Positions 15,827 to 24,856 of a stretch of DNA of 27,155 bases are shown piece after piece. Each line of letters opens with the position of its first letter. The first letter of the stretch is position 1. Below the pieces are notes generated by a model. It was not told the origin of the DNA and made no database searches. It was given only the letters and a program-made list of their open reading frames with translations. This DNA comes from Stramenopiles sp. TOSAG23-2 (lineage: Eukaryota; Sar), in NCBI GenBank assembly GCA_900128395.1, contig LT649421.1, positions 1 to 27,155 of the forward strand, written 5' to 3'. A program made the translations under genes and the position numbers.

Positions 15827-18800
15827 ATGAAAAGAAATATATTCAGAAATACTTTTGTTATTGCTGCTGCATTATACGTTGTTGTGACAGGTAATGTTGC
15901 ATGGTCAGCGAAGGCGACAGCATACAGCTTCACTGACTTACTGGAACAAGATGATAGTTACTTCGACAATAGTTACAATGACAATGTCGAGCCAATAGGC
16001 ATTAAACAGATGTCAATTGACTTGAGCCTAGGTGTTACAGCAAGGTCAATTGATAAGGACAATGATGCTATGCCGCTAATTACACCAGTTCCAATTGATA
16101 ATATAATTGTACCTGGTTGTATGGATGCTAGCGCTAGTAACTTTAATTTGGAAGCAACAGAAGAAGACAATTCGTGCATTTTCAGGGGGTGTACTGATGA
16201 AGAGGCTGCTAATTACAATTGGCGAGCAACTGAAGACGACGATAGTTGCATTTTCATATCTGGTTGTACAGATGAAACTGCAACAAATTATTCTCCTGAT
16301 GCAACGAAAGATGATGGTTCATGTGTGCATGTTATTGCTGGGTGTATGAATGTAAAAGCAAGTAACTATAATGAAAATGCAAATGAAGAAGATTTTTCTT
16401 GCATTATAAAAGGTTGTACATCTGAAGATGCACCAAATTATGATTGGGAAGCGACTGTTGATGATGGCAGCTGTGAATCGTCTGTTCAAGGTTGCATGGA
16501 CGAAACCGCTAATAATTACAATCCAGATGCAATGGAAGATGATGGTTCGTGTATGCATGTATATGGATGTACAAATGAAGAAGCGTCTAATTACAATTTT
16601 GAGGCAACACGAGATGATGATTCATGCATTTTATCTGCCCCTGGTTGTCTTGATGATACGGCAAGCAATTTTGATGCAACTGCAACTGAAGATTCTGGTG
16701 AATGTATATATGAAGGCTGCACAGACGAGACATTTCCAAATTTTTCATATGAAGCAACGTTGGATGATGGTACCTGTGAACATAAATTGGGATGTACTAA
16801 TGAAGAAGCTACCAATTTTGATTGGGAAGCGACAAAAGATGATGAAAGTTGTGAAATAGTTAAAGGATGTATGGACGAAGAGGCTGAAAATTACAATTTT
16901 GAAGCTGTTGAAGATGATGGTACATGTATAGTTCCTAAATACGGATGCATGGATGAAGATGCAAGTAATTATGATCCTATTGCAACAGTTGATGATGGAG
17001 AATGTATTGTTTCCGGTTGTACAAACGATGAAGCTGAAAATTTTGACCCAGAGGCAACTGAGGACGATGCATCTTGCGAGATTATTCATGATGATGCTTT
17101 CTCGGACAACGATCCGGATATGAGCACTGTTTCAAACATTTTAAATCAATGTGAAGATTATAATGATGATGAGGGTAATGACAACTTTTGGCGTAGACGT
17201 TTAAAAAGTTTTAATGACAATGACGAAGAAGCGGATGGATGGGATGATTTTTCTTTTGATGATTTTTCTTCTGACGATGATGAAGAAGATGATGATGGCT
17301 GGGGAGATTTTGATGATGATGATGGCTGGGGAGATTTTGATGATGATGATGATGCGTGTGATGAAGCGGTTGATAAATTCGTAGATGACGAAGAAGAAGA
17401 AGATGATGATGATGATGATGATGAGTGGGGAAATTTAGTTGATAATGATTATGAAAAAGAAGGAAAGGAGGAGCAAAAGAATGAAAAGAAAAAAAAATTA
17501 AAGGAAAAGTTAAAACGTTTACGAAAAAAGAAGAAACAAGAACAGAAAAATAAGAAATTAAAAATTAAAATTTTAAAAGAAAAGATGAAGCTTAAAAAAA
17601 ATAAGGAGAAGTTTAAGACTAAACAAAAATGCTTAAAGAATAAGAAAAAAGCTAGTAATGATAAAGAATGCAAGAAGTTGTTGAAAAAAGAACTAGACTT
17701 TCATAAACAAAAAGACGACAAGAAAAAGAAAGGAAGACAAAGAAAGGTGATGGAAGAAGATGAAAAAACGTCAAAGATTAAAGCAAAAGAGGACATACTT
17801 AAAAGACGTGAACAAACTCTTAATAAAATTACAAAAAAGAATGACGACAAAAAGAAAAAGAACGAAGAAGGAAAGAAAAGAATATCTGTAAATAAAGAAG
17901 AAAATCGGAAGAGAAAAGAATCTAATGAAAAAAAAATTGCAAAAGGCAAAGAGGCAAGGGAGAAAAGGGAACGAGGCAAGAAGGTAACAAAAAAAAGACA
18001 ATCAGATCGAAAACAGCAAAATAAAATTAATGAGCAAGTGAAAAAATCTAAAAAACAAAAAGAGGAAAAAACAAAGAAGTTAAAGACCAAAATGGAGGAT
18101 AAAAAGAAAGAAGACAAAAAAAATGAACAGAAAAAAAAGTTAGATAGAAAACGTAAGGCTAACGAGAAAGAAAAGAATGAAAAAAAGAAACGGCATGAAG
18201 AAAATGAGAAGAAGGTCAAGCAAGCAAATGAACAAGAAAAAAAGAGTTTAACAAATAAGAAGAAAAAAGAGGAGGAAATGAAAAACATAAAAAAAGCTGC
18301 AGCTGAAGCAAAAAAAAAGCAACAGAAAGCAAATGAACAAAAAAGGAAAAAAGTTGAAAAATCTAAAGAGGAAAAGAAAAAACAAAATGAAAAAGCCAAA
18401 GAAGAAAAAAAGAAGCAACATAAAGCGGAGGAAAGTAAAAAGAGTCAAGTTAAAAAAGCAAATGAAGCTAAAGAGAAGAAACGGCAAACACAGGAAGCTA
18501 AAAAGAAAAAACATGAAAAAGATAATGAAGCAAAGAAGAAACATCATGCTCAAGTAAAACAGCGAGCAGAACAAAAAGCAAAAAAACATAAGGAAGAAAA
18601 TAGTAAAAGAAAAAAGGCTGCAGCAGAACAAACTCAAAAACGAAAAAAGCAAGCTGCGGAGAAGAAGGCAGAGCAAAATAGTAAAAAACAAAAGCAAGCT
18701 GAGCAAAAGAAGAAAAAACATAAGAAAGCTGAACAAAAGAAGAAAAAACAAAAGCATGCGGAGCAAAAGAAGAAACGAAACAAAAAAAGGAAGCTAAATA

Positions 18801-18904
18801 CTGAAAGTAGGGACAATTTTGACGATGCTTTCGATCCACAAAATACCCAACAACAAAGAAAATTACGTGGAAGATTAATGAGTGATAAAATGTACAAAAA
18901 ATAA
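15827..18904 (+). CDS. Secreted protein: 13 Cys-Asp repeats, acidic block, Lys/Glu-rich tail
   Basis: 1025 residues in four zones. Residues 1-30 form a secretory signal peptide (NTFVIAAALYVVVTGNVAWS), probably cleaved near SAKA. Residues 97-417 hold 13 tandem repeats of about 24-26 residues, pattern GC(T/M)-x(2-5)-A-x-N(Y/F)-x(4)-AT-x-(E/D)D-(D/G)-SC, two Cys each, probably one disulfide per repeat and Asp-rich enough to bind calcium. Similar GCTD...DDGSC repeats occur in predicted secreted proteins of marine bacteria, algae and large viruses (general knowledge). Residues about 430-540 are extremely acidic, with a duplicated DDGWGDFDDDD unit. From about 541 to 1000 the chain is almost all Lys, Glu, Gln and Ala, likely a long charged helix. 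A cell-surface, matrix or mineral-associated structural role fits; no enzyme domain is seen. Confidence 0.88.
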   Translation: MKRNIFRNTFVIAAALYVVVTGNVAWSAKATAYSFTDLLEQDDSYFDNSYNDNVEPIGIKQMSIDLSLGVTARSIDKDNDAMPLITPVPIDNIIVPGCMDASASNFNLEATEEDNSCIFRGCTDEEAANYNWRATEDDDSCIFISGCTDETATNYSPDATKDDGSCVHVIAGCMNVKASNYNENANEEDFSCIIKGCTSEDAPNYDWEATVDDGSCESSVQGCMDETANNYNPDAMEDDGSCMHVYGCTNEEASNYNFEATRDDDSCILSAPGCLDDTASNFDATATEDSGECIYEGCTDETFPNFSYEATLDDGTCEHKLGCTNEEATNFDWEATKDDESCEIVKGCMDEEAENYNFEAVEDDGTCIVPKYGCMDEDASNYDPIATVDDGECIVSGCTNDEAENFDPEATEDDASCEIIHDDAFSDNDPDMSTVSNILNQCEDYNDDEGNDNFWRRRLKSFNDNDEEADGWDDFSFDDFSSDDDEEDDDGWGDFDDDDGWGDFDDDDDACDEAVDKFVDDEEEEDDDDDDDEWGNLVDNDYEKEGKEEQKNEKKKKLKEKLKRLRKKKKQEQKNKKLKIKILKEKMKLKKNKEKFKTKQKCLKNKKKASNDKECKKLLKKELDFHKQKDDKKKKGRQRKVMEEDEKTSKIKAKEDILKRREQTLNKITKKNDDKKKKNEEGKKRISVNKEENRKRKESNEKKIAKGKEAREKRERGKKVTKKRQSDRKQQNKINEQVKKSKKQKEEKTKKLKTKMEDKKKEDKKNEQKKKLDRKRKANEKEKNEKKKRHEENEKKVKQANEQEKKSLTNKKKKEEEMKNIKKAAAEAKKKQQKANEQKRKKVEKSKEEKKKQNEKAKEEKKKQHKAEESKKSQVKKANEAKEKKRQTQEAKKKKHEKDNEAKKKHHAQVKQRAEQKAKKHKEENSKRKKAAAEQTQKRKKQAAEKKAEQNSKKQKQAEQKKKKHKKAEQKKKKQKHAEQKKKRNKKRKLNTESRDNFDDAFDPQNTQQQRKLRGRLMSDKMYKK

Positions 18905-19586
18905 AATTATTTTTCGTCTTCAATGATTAACATGTTCTTTCTACAATACTTTAAAATAATATATGACCCACGTGGGATAAGATCAGGATTATTATTTCCC
19001 TTTTTTTATGTTTTGTTCTTTATTCAATAAGAATAATAAATTGTCATTCAGTGTAATACCAATGATTATGGTTGTCACAATGGCTGTAACAGAATGGTAC
19101 TGTTCTTTTACTAATATATTTTATATTATATATTAGTTTTAATTAATGCATAACTTATCCCCATTTTTATCATCTAAAAGTATATACTGTAGTTGCTGTA
19201 ACCATTGTTGCCATTATCAGAGCTATCCAGCTATCATATCATTAATAATAAAATATTTGTCTAGGATCTATTTATTATATAATGCTATGTGTATATTATC
19301 TATTGTTACAATGCTATATACATGCCATATGTACTGCTAAAAAAAATAGTATATATACTCAAATTTTTCATATGTTTGACAAATTGAAAAGGAAACAACA
19401 CATGTTTTCGTTGCTTTGTGTGAAAGTACACACACCCGTCGATGGCTTCAGCCGCGCGGGTGATGGAATCTCTTGCGAGCATTTATTACCCTTTATCCAC
19501 AGCAGCTTCGCATTATAAAAGATAGGCTTTTATACCATCGCTTTCGGAACTACTAAAAGATGGGAGACACACAATTATAGGCGTAG
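18905..19586. other. Intergenic region with repeat copy and less AT-rich patch
   Basis: 682 bp between the secreted protein gene and the peroxidase-like remains. It contains repeat copy 2 (19125-19212). At 19428-19515 composition becomes less AT-rich and short coding-like frames appear, such as one from ATG 19442 ending at about 19525 (MASAARVMESLASIYYPLS). These may be worn 5' parts of the peroxidase-like gene; nothing firm can be called. Confidence 0.5.
19125..19212. repeat. Direct repeat flanking the secreted protein gene, copy 2
   Basis: 88 bases, same orientation as 15182-15272 and near identical. It starts about 220 bases after the stop of the secreted protein gene. The small indels between copies destroy any shared reading frame, so it is not a conserved short protein. 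Confidence 0.93.
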
Positions 19587-19865
19587 AAAGGTTTAAGGTT
19601 AGCCCCTGCACCTGAAAATAGTAATGATGATGATCAAAGTGGAAGCAAATCTACAGGAGAGAATAGATTATCCTTACGACATCATGATGGATTTAGGCCA
19701 AAAGATCCTATCTCGAAGAATACACTTGGAAGCACGCTCGTTTATGATACAATGGATGAAAAGTCACAAATTGAGTCTCCATCAATTGAAAATCTAATAA
19801 ACATAATAGTTGAACATCAAAATAGTGGTGACAGCAATCAAGACGAAAGTTTTGATAGGCAGTAA
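19587..19865 (+). pseudogene. Worn N-terminal part of an animal-type haem peroxidase
   Basis: An open stretch of 92 codons ending at TAA 19863. It starts KGLRLAPAPENSNDDDQSG, similar to the conserved RLxPAxYxDG segment near the start of animal-haem-peroxidase domains. The same frame upstream has coding-like sequence (LLYHRFRNY, about 19527-19553) broken by stops at 19554, 19575 and 19584. No ATG begins the frame. It ends 7 bases into the next frame that encodes the C-terminal part, so a frameshift or an unseen intron separates them. The catalytic His region expected between is missing. A pseudogene or a heavily reduced gene are the two readings. Confidence 0.45.
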
Positions 19866-19879
19866 CAAAGCTTAAAGCT

Positions 19880-20386
19880 ATGAATGTAATTACATATGGA
19901 ACTCGTATAAGCGAAATTTTAATTGAAGCTGCGAAAATACCTATTAATATTGACATGGATTTAATAAATAATGTTGATGTTGAATCATTAAAAGCAACTT
20001 TGGAGTTGACACGTTCTGTAAATCTTATCACGTATGAAAAGGTATTGAAGAAACTAGATGCAGCTAGTATGATGGAATACAATAAAGGATTTGATGTAAC
20101 CTTTATACAAAAAACATTTGAATCATATAATCAAAATGGTGATAATGACTTCGATTTTGTATTTGGGCTTTTAGTACAATCTGTTACTTCTACTTCAAAT
20201 CAACTTTGGAAATCTATTGTCTTACAACAGTTTAAAAATTTACGTGATGGCGATTCGTTATGGTATGAATTCAAGGAGTCGAAGGAAGTTGTAGATGTAT
20301 TAAGTGAATTAAGCTTATTGGGATTTTTGAGAAAAGTCACGGGTGTTAGAAGTTTAAAAGTGGAATTCAATTATAATGAAGAATAA
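19880..20386 (+). CDS. C-terminal fragment of animal-type haem peroxidase domain
   Basis: 168 residues from ATG 19880; the frame is open from 19859 (AVTKLKA before the Met). The end matches the C-terminus of animal haem peroxidases: FDFVFGLLVQS...IVLQQFKNLRDGDSLWYEF corresponds to the family pattern of QF-RLRDGDRFWYE. Residues about 38-60 sit where the family has its RGRDHG motif but read LELTRSVNLITYEK, so that motif is lost. Distal and proximal His regions are absent from this fragment. On its own it could not bind haem in the normal way. It is most likely the 3' part of a decayed gene whose 5' part lies at 19587-19865, though a functional diverged protein cannot be excluded. It converges on the gene at 20688. 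Confidence 0.6.
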   Translation: MNVITYGTRISEILIEAAKIPINIDMDLINNVDVESLKATLELTRSVNLITYEKVLKKLDAASMMEYNKGFDVTFIQKTFESYNQNGDNDFDFVFGLLVQSVTSTSNQLWKSIVLQQFKNLRDGDSLWYEFKESKEVVDVLSELSLLGFLRKVTGVRSLKVEFNYNEE

Positions 20387-20687
20387 TGCGAGACGTACGT
20401 AGAGAGAAGGGTTTTTATTGACACCCAAACACCGTACGTGTATTTTATTAATTTATTATATATAATCAAAATTACTTCGTATTATGAATATGATAGTACA
20501 CACACACATAAAATATACTTCGTACTCAAATATAATTAATATTTTTACAAGATTTAAAACACAAATATAATAATATATATAATATGAATAAGAGAATTAT
20601 TTTATATGAGTAAGAGAATACGTAATATATTATTTAAGACTCTATCAGACACTATTAATGTAAAAGACTGTCATCATCCTTTTTATT
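20387..20687. other. Convergent intergenic region with repeated ATGA(G/A)TAAGAGAAT
   Basis: Contains ATGAATAAGAGAAT at 20584-20597 and ATGAGTAAGAGAAT at 20606-20619, the same motif as in the palindromes at 7315-7344 and 3595-3740. It also holds ACTTCGTA at about 20467 and 20519. No coding is supported. Confidence 0.7.
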
Positions 20688-23600
20688 TTACATCTTATCA
20701 TCATCAAACTCTACCATTTTTGGAAAGGCTTTCTTCGGTGTCCTATCATAATTGTCGCTTACAACTAGTGTACCATCCTCCTTCCAAGTTAATTTAGGAT
20801 CAAATCTGGTACGTGGAATTTCTCCTTTAAACCAGCGTTTTGCTTTCTTAAAATTAATTTGTTGATACGCGTTTTGAAACGGCATGTTATCACTTAACAA
20901 CACAGCATGCCGAACACTTTTACTTTTAGTGATTTTCAAAGAATTCAGATCGACTATCGGTGATATTACAGGTAAATGCGGTATTGATGATAAATTTGGC
21001 ATTGATTTTGATATTGTCAAACGCTGCTCCGTCAATCTTCGTTTTTGTTTACTTGACCTCTTCTTAGATTTACGCTTTCTTTCCTCTGCAAGCTGCTTGT
21101 CCAATTTTCGTTTTGCATCCATTCTTCGTTTCGCATATTTTGGTGCTTCCATCAACAAGGACGATTTTAGAAAACGTTTTTCTTTCCGTTTCAGAGCGTA
21201 ATCTGATGCAACTTTATTTTTATCAAAGAATAAAGCTTTTTGTATCATAGTCCGTGTAGCGCCTGCAGAGTCTAACAATTTAATTGCTTCCTCATCATCA
21301 ATGCGAAAGATTTTTGTATTATCTTCCGTAGTGATTGCATTATGCGATCTAAACTCTTCATATTCCAACCTTCGTTTTTCTGGCATCTGAAAGACCAACA
21401 TGCCAGTTTCTCCAAAATAGGAACCTTTTTTTAATCTCCGCAAATGAACTTTTTTCACCCTATCTTGAACATTTCTGAGCGTCTTGCTCCTATCTACAGT
21501 TGGAATCACGGTTGTGCTGCGTAGAATCACGTTGGTATTTAATGAAACTCCACCACCTAATATAAAAAAAACAGCATCATTAACATCTCCTTCATTGTAT
21601 ATTTTCATCCCTTTCTTCTTAACAGTTTGAAGAATGCCGTTTTCACACAAACGCTGCAATCTGCTTTTACTCCACTGTTTAAATAGGTCTGGGAAATCGC
21701 TTTTTAATTGCAATTCAATTTTGTGCAAATGACGCCGATGCTGCTCTCTCAATTTACTATCATATGAACTGCGCGATAGGAGCAGTACACCAGTATTATC
21801 TATAGCGGCTTTATAGGTAGCATAATTGGATCCACCGACGTCACTTAACCATCTATTTCCAACTAATGAGCCAATATTTAATATGCTTTCTGGATTTCTG
21901 TCATTATCAATTTTATTTATTAAATAGCGTACATTCAAAAATGAAGTGTATTTACTACCAATAGAGAACCATTCAACAAAAGAATTTTCGTCAATAACAC
22001 CCGTTCCATCTCTATCAATTTTACTAAAAACTTTATGCAATTCCAATGTATTTTTGACCGGGTAATCTATTTTTCTAAATGTGTAAATTAAATCCTGTAT
22101 GCTAATATAACCATTGGAAGAGTTATCTATACTTCGAAAAATGCTACTTGCTATTGTTGCTGTTCTTGCATTGATGGCAATTACAGGCGTTTGTATTCTA
22201 CCAGCAATTGCATTTTGATTATTGCTATTTAAATTATATTTACTTTGTAATAATCTTCCAGAAGATTTTACACGTAACAATGAAAATGCTCGTTTTATTA
22301 ACACTTTTGACAGTGGTTTATATTCACAAAACCATTTACAAAATGACATTATATCAACATGCTTTTCTTCGGTGTATATTGAATCTGGTTCAATTTGATT
22401 AGTTTTTTTATTTTTTCCTTTAATATTGATAAATTCATCTAAAAGATTCTTTATCTTTTGAGAATCAATATTAATATTTAAACGGTGGAAAGCCTTTTGA
22501 AGTGATTTTGCATCAACTAAGCCTTTTATCTTCGAATCAAAAAATGTAAATATTTCTTGTCCTAACCATATACGCTTTAGTTTGATATATTTGTACGCTA
22601 AATCAATTGCCTCTTCGCTTTCTACTAAATACCAAGCTTGGAAATCATCTAAATAATATCTATCTCCAAGTTGAGTTTCAATTATTTCTTTTAAGAAAAT
22701 TACGAATTTGTTGTTAACATCATTCGGGTCACCATCCATTATAACTTCAAGTTCAATCTGTAATAAATCATAAAGTTCCTTAACCTCAGATTCCATACTG
22801 TATCTTCTTTTTCCATCCAACATAGCTTTTGCTTTCTCTGGAAATTTCATACACCAATTTATAAATTTAGATTGGCTTACTTCTCGTTTGCAGTATGCAA
22901 AAAAATGTTCCCATGTCTCATTAGCATCTTCAAAATTTTCCTCCCCGTATATAAATAGAAAGCCATTTCGTGTAACATCGTATCTATCTGGAATAGTTTC
23001 CTTTTTTTTTCTTCTCCTTCCCTTCTTTATCTTGTTGTTAATATTACTTTTACCCTCAATCTTTATGCTTATTTCAGGAGGTTTTAGAAAATTTTCATAT
23101 ATTTCATTTAATTCGTCTAGAATTGCGTACAGTAATCTTTTAGCCTGCTTCGATTGTACAATAAACCATTTGTTGAAATTATCGGATGATATTATAGGTA
23201 TTGGGTTATCCGCTTCTTCCATGCTATCATCAAATTCATCTTCAAAATCATCATCAGCATATTCATCATCATCATCCTCATCCTCCTTCTCATTATCCCC
23301 TTCATCTTGTTTTTTTCCTTTCACATCCTTTATGCCTACTCCACCAAATAAAGAAACTCTACCCATTTTCTTTCTTTCCTTCTTTTTATTTTCTTCTTCT
23401 TGAAGCTTTAATTTCAACGCTTCTTCCTCTTCTTCTCTTCTTCTTTTTAATTCTTCCTCGCCTACATAATCAACATGTATTACATTAAAAATACTTTCAA
23501 TTTCGTCGTGACTCATCGCTACTTTATACCTGCGAAAAATATATTTGAAATCTGATAATGATAATACAGGATGATTTTGTTGTATATGCGATATTAAACT

Positions 23601-24425
23601 GAAGATTGTATTTGATATCAATTCAATATCTTTAAACAAACCTTCTATTACTAAATTTTTCTCTGCGGCGTTATTTATATCTAATATGTTTAATAATGGA
23701 TCACCGTTCATTACTACATTTTCTATCTCATTATATACAAGCTGGCTATCTTTCATAATTTCTTCAAAAACTTGATCTCGGGTACGTACACGAGCAGAGA
23801 CTTGCCCTTCAATAATTATACCACACATATCATTATTGCAAACTTCATCACCAAATTTGTATGATCTGTAACTTAAAGTATTTGCAAGTTCGAGTAAAAT
23901 ATCATCATCTAGTTTAGTTAAAAATGGGCATATGCGCACCATCCAGCGTTTAATTTGCGTCAATTGTTTTACAGTCTTTTCGTCCCTCAAGACGATGCTT
24001 TTCATTATTTTAAAATCTTCAGAATCGCTCATGCGATATCGTCGTATCAAAGTGTCGATTTTATTGCTTCTACCTTTTTTTGCCAATAACGCGTTTGTTG
24101 TCAATTCCTTTTTTCTATGTTGTTGTACGTCGCGTTTTCTTTTTTTATTACTTTTACTCTGTTTCATTGTACTTTCTTTGTCTTTTATGTTGTTTTCAAG
24201 AGAATTTATAGAAGGTGGTATTTCATTAGAGTCATTATCATCGTTCTTGATGTTATCTATTAGTGCTGGTGTTACAATAATACCACGTTGAAACAGTATA
24301 TCTTCTGAAGGTACTGTCATTTTCACAGGTGACGTATTTAATGACTGAACTCGTGTTGGTTTTAATTTGTCTAACTCCAATTGCTCTGCTCTTGCAAGCA
24401 TTTCTCGGGGTGATACTTGCCCCAT
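20688..24425 (-). CDS. Large protein with two cyclic-nucleotide-binding-like and EF-hand domains
   Basis: 1245 residues. A first cyclic-nucleotide-binding (CNB) fold lies at about 165-215 (FLTKLDDDILLELANTLSYR, FGDEVCNNDMCGIIIEGQVS). A Lys/Glu coiled stretch and acidic block follow (about 325-400). EF-hand-like helices come next, best at about 763-815: DNSSNGYISIQDL and DRDGTGVIDENSF, the latter with Ser instead of Glu at loop position 12. A second CNB fold spans about 915-1060 (IYNEGDVNDAVFFILGGGVS, then GSYFGETGML). The Arg/Thr-Ala part of the phosphate cassette is not seen after YFGETG, so cyclic nucleotide binding may be weak or lost. The C-terminal 180 residues are basic. No kinase or channel domain is present; a regulatory or structural role, possibly ciliary, is inferred. 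One uninterrupted exon. Confidence 0.87.
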   Translation of the reverse strand: MGQVSPREMLARAEQLELDKLKPTRVQSLNTSPVKMTVPSEDILFQRGIIVTPALIDNIKNDDNDSNEIPPSINSLENNIKDKESTMKQSKSNKKRKRDVQQHRKKELTTNALLAKKGRSNKIDTLIRRYRMSDSEDFKIMKSIVLRDEKTVKQLTQIKRWMVRICPFLTKLDDDILLELANTLSYRSYKFGDEVCNNDMCGIIIEGQVSARVRTRDQVFEEIMKDSQLVYNEIENVVMNGDPLLNILDINNAAEKNLVIEGLFKDIELISNTIFSLISHIQQNHPVLSLSDFKYIFRRYKVAMSHDEIESIFNVIHVDYVGEEELKRRREEEEEALKLKLQEEENKKKERKKMGRVSLFGGVGIKDVKGKKQDEGDNEKEDEDDDDEYADDDFEDEFDDSMEEADNPIPIISSDNFNKWFIVQSKQAKRLLYAILDELNEIYENFLKPPEISIKIEGKSNINNKIKKGRRRKKKETIPDRYDVTRNGFLFIYGEENFEDANETWEHFFAYCKREVSQSKFINWCMKFPEKAKAMLDGKRRYSMESEVKELYDLLQIELEVIMDGDPNDVNNKFVIFLKEIIETQLGDRYYLDDFQAWYLVESEEAIDLAYKYIKLKRIWLGQEIFTFFDSKIKGLVDAKSLQKAFHRLNINIDSQKIKNLLDEFINIKGKNKKTNQIEPDSIYTEEKHVDIMSFCKWFCEYKPLSKVLIKRAFSLLRVKSSGRLLQSKYNLNSNNQNAIAGRIQTPVIAINARTATIASSIFRSIDNSSNGYISIQDLIYTFRKIDYPVKNTLELHKVFSKIDRDGTGVIDENSFVEWFSIGSKYTSFLNVRYLINKIDNDRNPESILNIGSLVGNRWLSDVGGSNYATYKAAIDNTGVLLLSRSSYDSKLREQHRRHLHKIELQLKSDFPDLFKQWSKSRLQRLCENGILQTVKKKGMKIYNEGDVNDAVFFILGGGVSLNTNVILRSTTVIPTVDRSKTLRNVQDRVKKVHLRRLKKGSYFGETGMLVFQMPEKRRLEYEEFRSHNAITTEDNTKIFRIDDEEAIKLLDSAGATRTMIQKALFFDKNKVASDYALKRKEKRFLKSSLLMEAPKYAKRRMDAKRKLDKQLAEERKRKSKKRSSKQKRRLTEQRLTISKSMPNLSSIPHLPVISPIVDLNSLKITKSKSVRHAVLLSDNMPFQNAYQQINFKKAKRWFKGEIPRTRFDPKLTWKEDGTLVVSDNYDRTPKKAFPKMVEFDDDKM

Positions 24426-24856
24426 GTTGTATGCAGTTATGTCTATTCACTATTTGTATTTTACAGGCTTGGTGTGTTCTGGGTTTTGTGGGAGATCAGA
24501 AAAGCTGACAGGGTGTTATTTAAAATTTGCAAGCGTTAAAGTAGCAAGTTATATCTATAACTGTTCGTAACAATATATTTGTACTGTGAATATCAATTAT
24601 TAGTATAATAATAAACTCTGGTGTCAACTCTTACACTTTTTTAATTTTATTTTTTACCAAGCGCAAGCCAGGCAAGAGGATTTTTTTTAGCATTTTTGCA
24701 ACAACCGATCTTTTTTAAAAGAAAAGTGCAAAAACATACGATTTCTTACCAAGTACAAAAAACACCTAATTTTGCCTATCAAATATATCAAACACTACAA
24801 ATCTACTTAGTATATGAAAAGGACGACATTAAGTATGAATATGATAGGAAATGAAA
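24426..24856. promoter_or_regulatory. Upstream region of the CNB/EF-hand gene
   Basis: 431 bp of AT-rich single-copy sequence before the repeat block begins. It presumably includes the promoter of the minus-strand gene at 24425. No motif or coding is supported. Confidence 0.4.

Noticed and set aside
17449-18923. Several long minus-strand frames rich in Phe, Ser and Leu
   Set aside because: They are antisense shadows of the Lys/Glu (A-rich) tail of the secreted protein; composition follows from AAA/AAG codons read backwards.
19146-19518. Short frames downstream of repeat copy 2
   Set aside because: They start in a repeat, have no family resemblance and overlap worn peroxidase-like sequence; too weak to annotate.
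23201-23488. Plus-strand His/Pro/Leu-rich frame
   Set aside because: Antisense of the acidic and Glu/Lys-rich region of the CNB/EF-hand protein.
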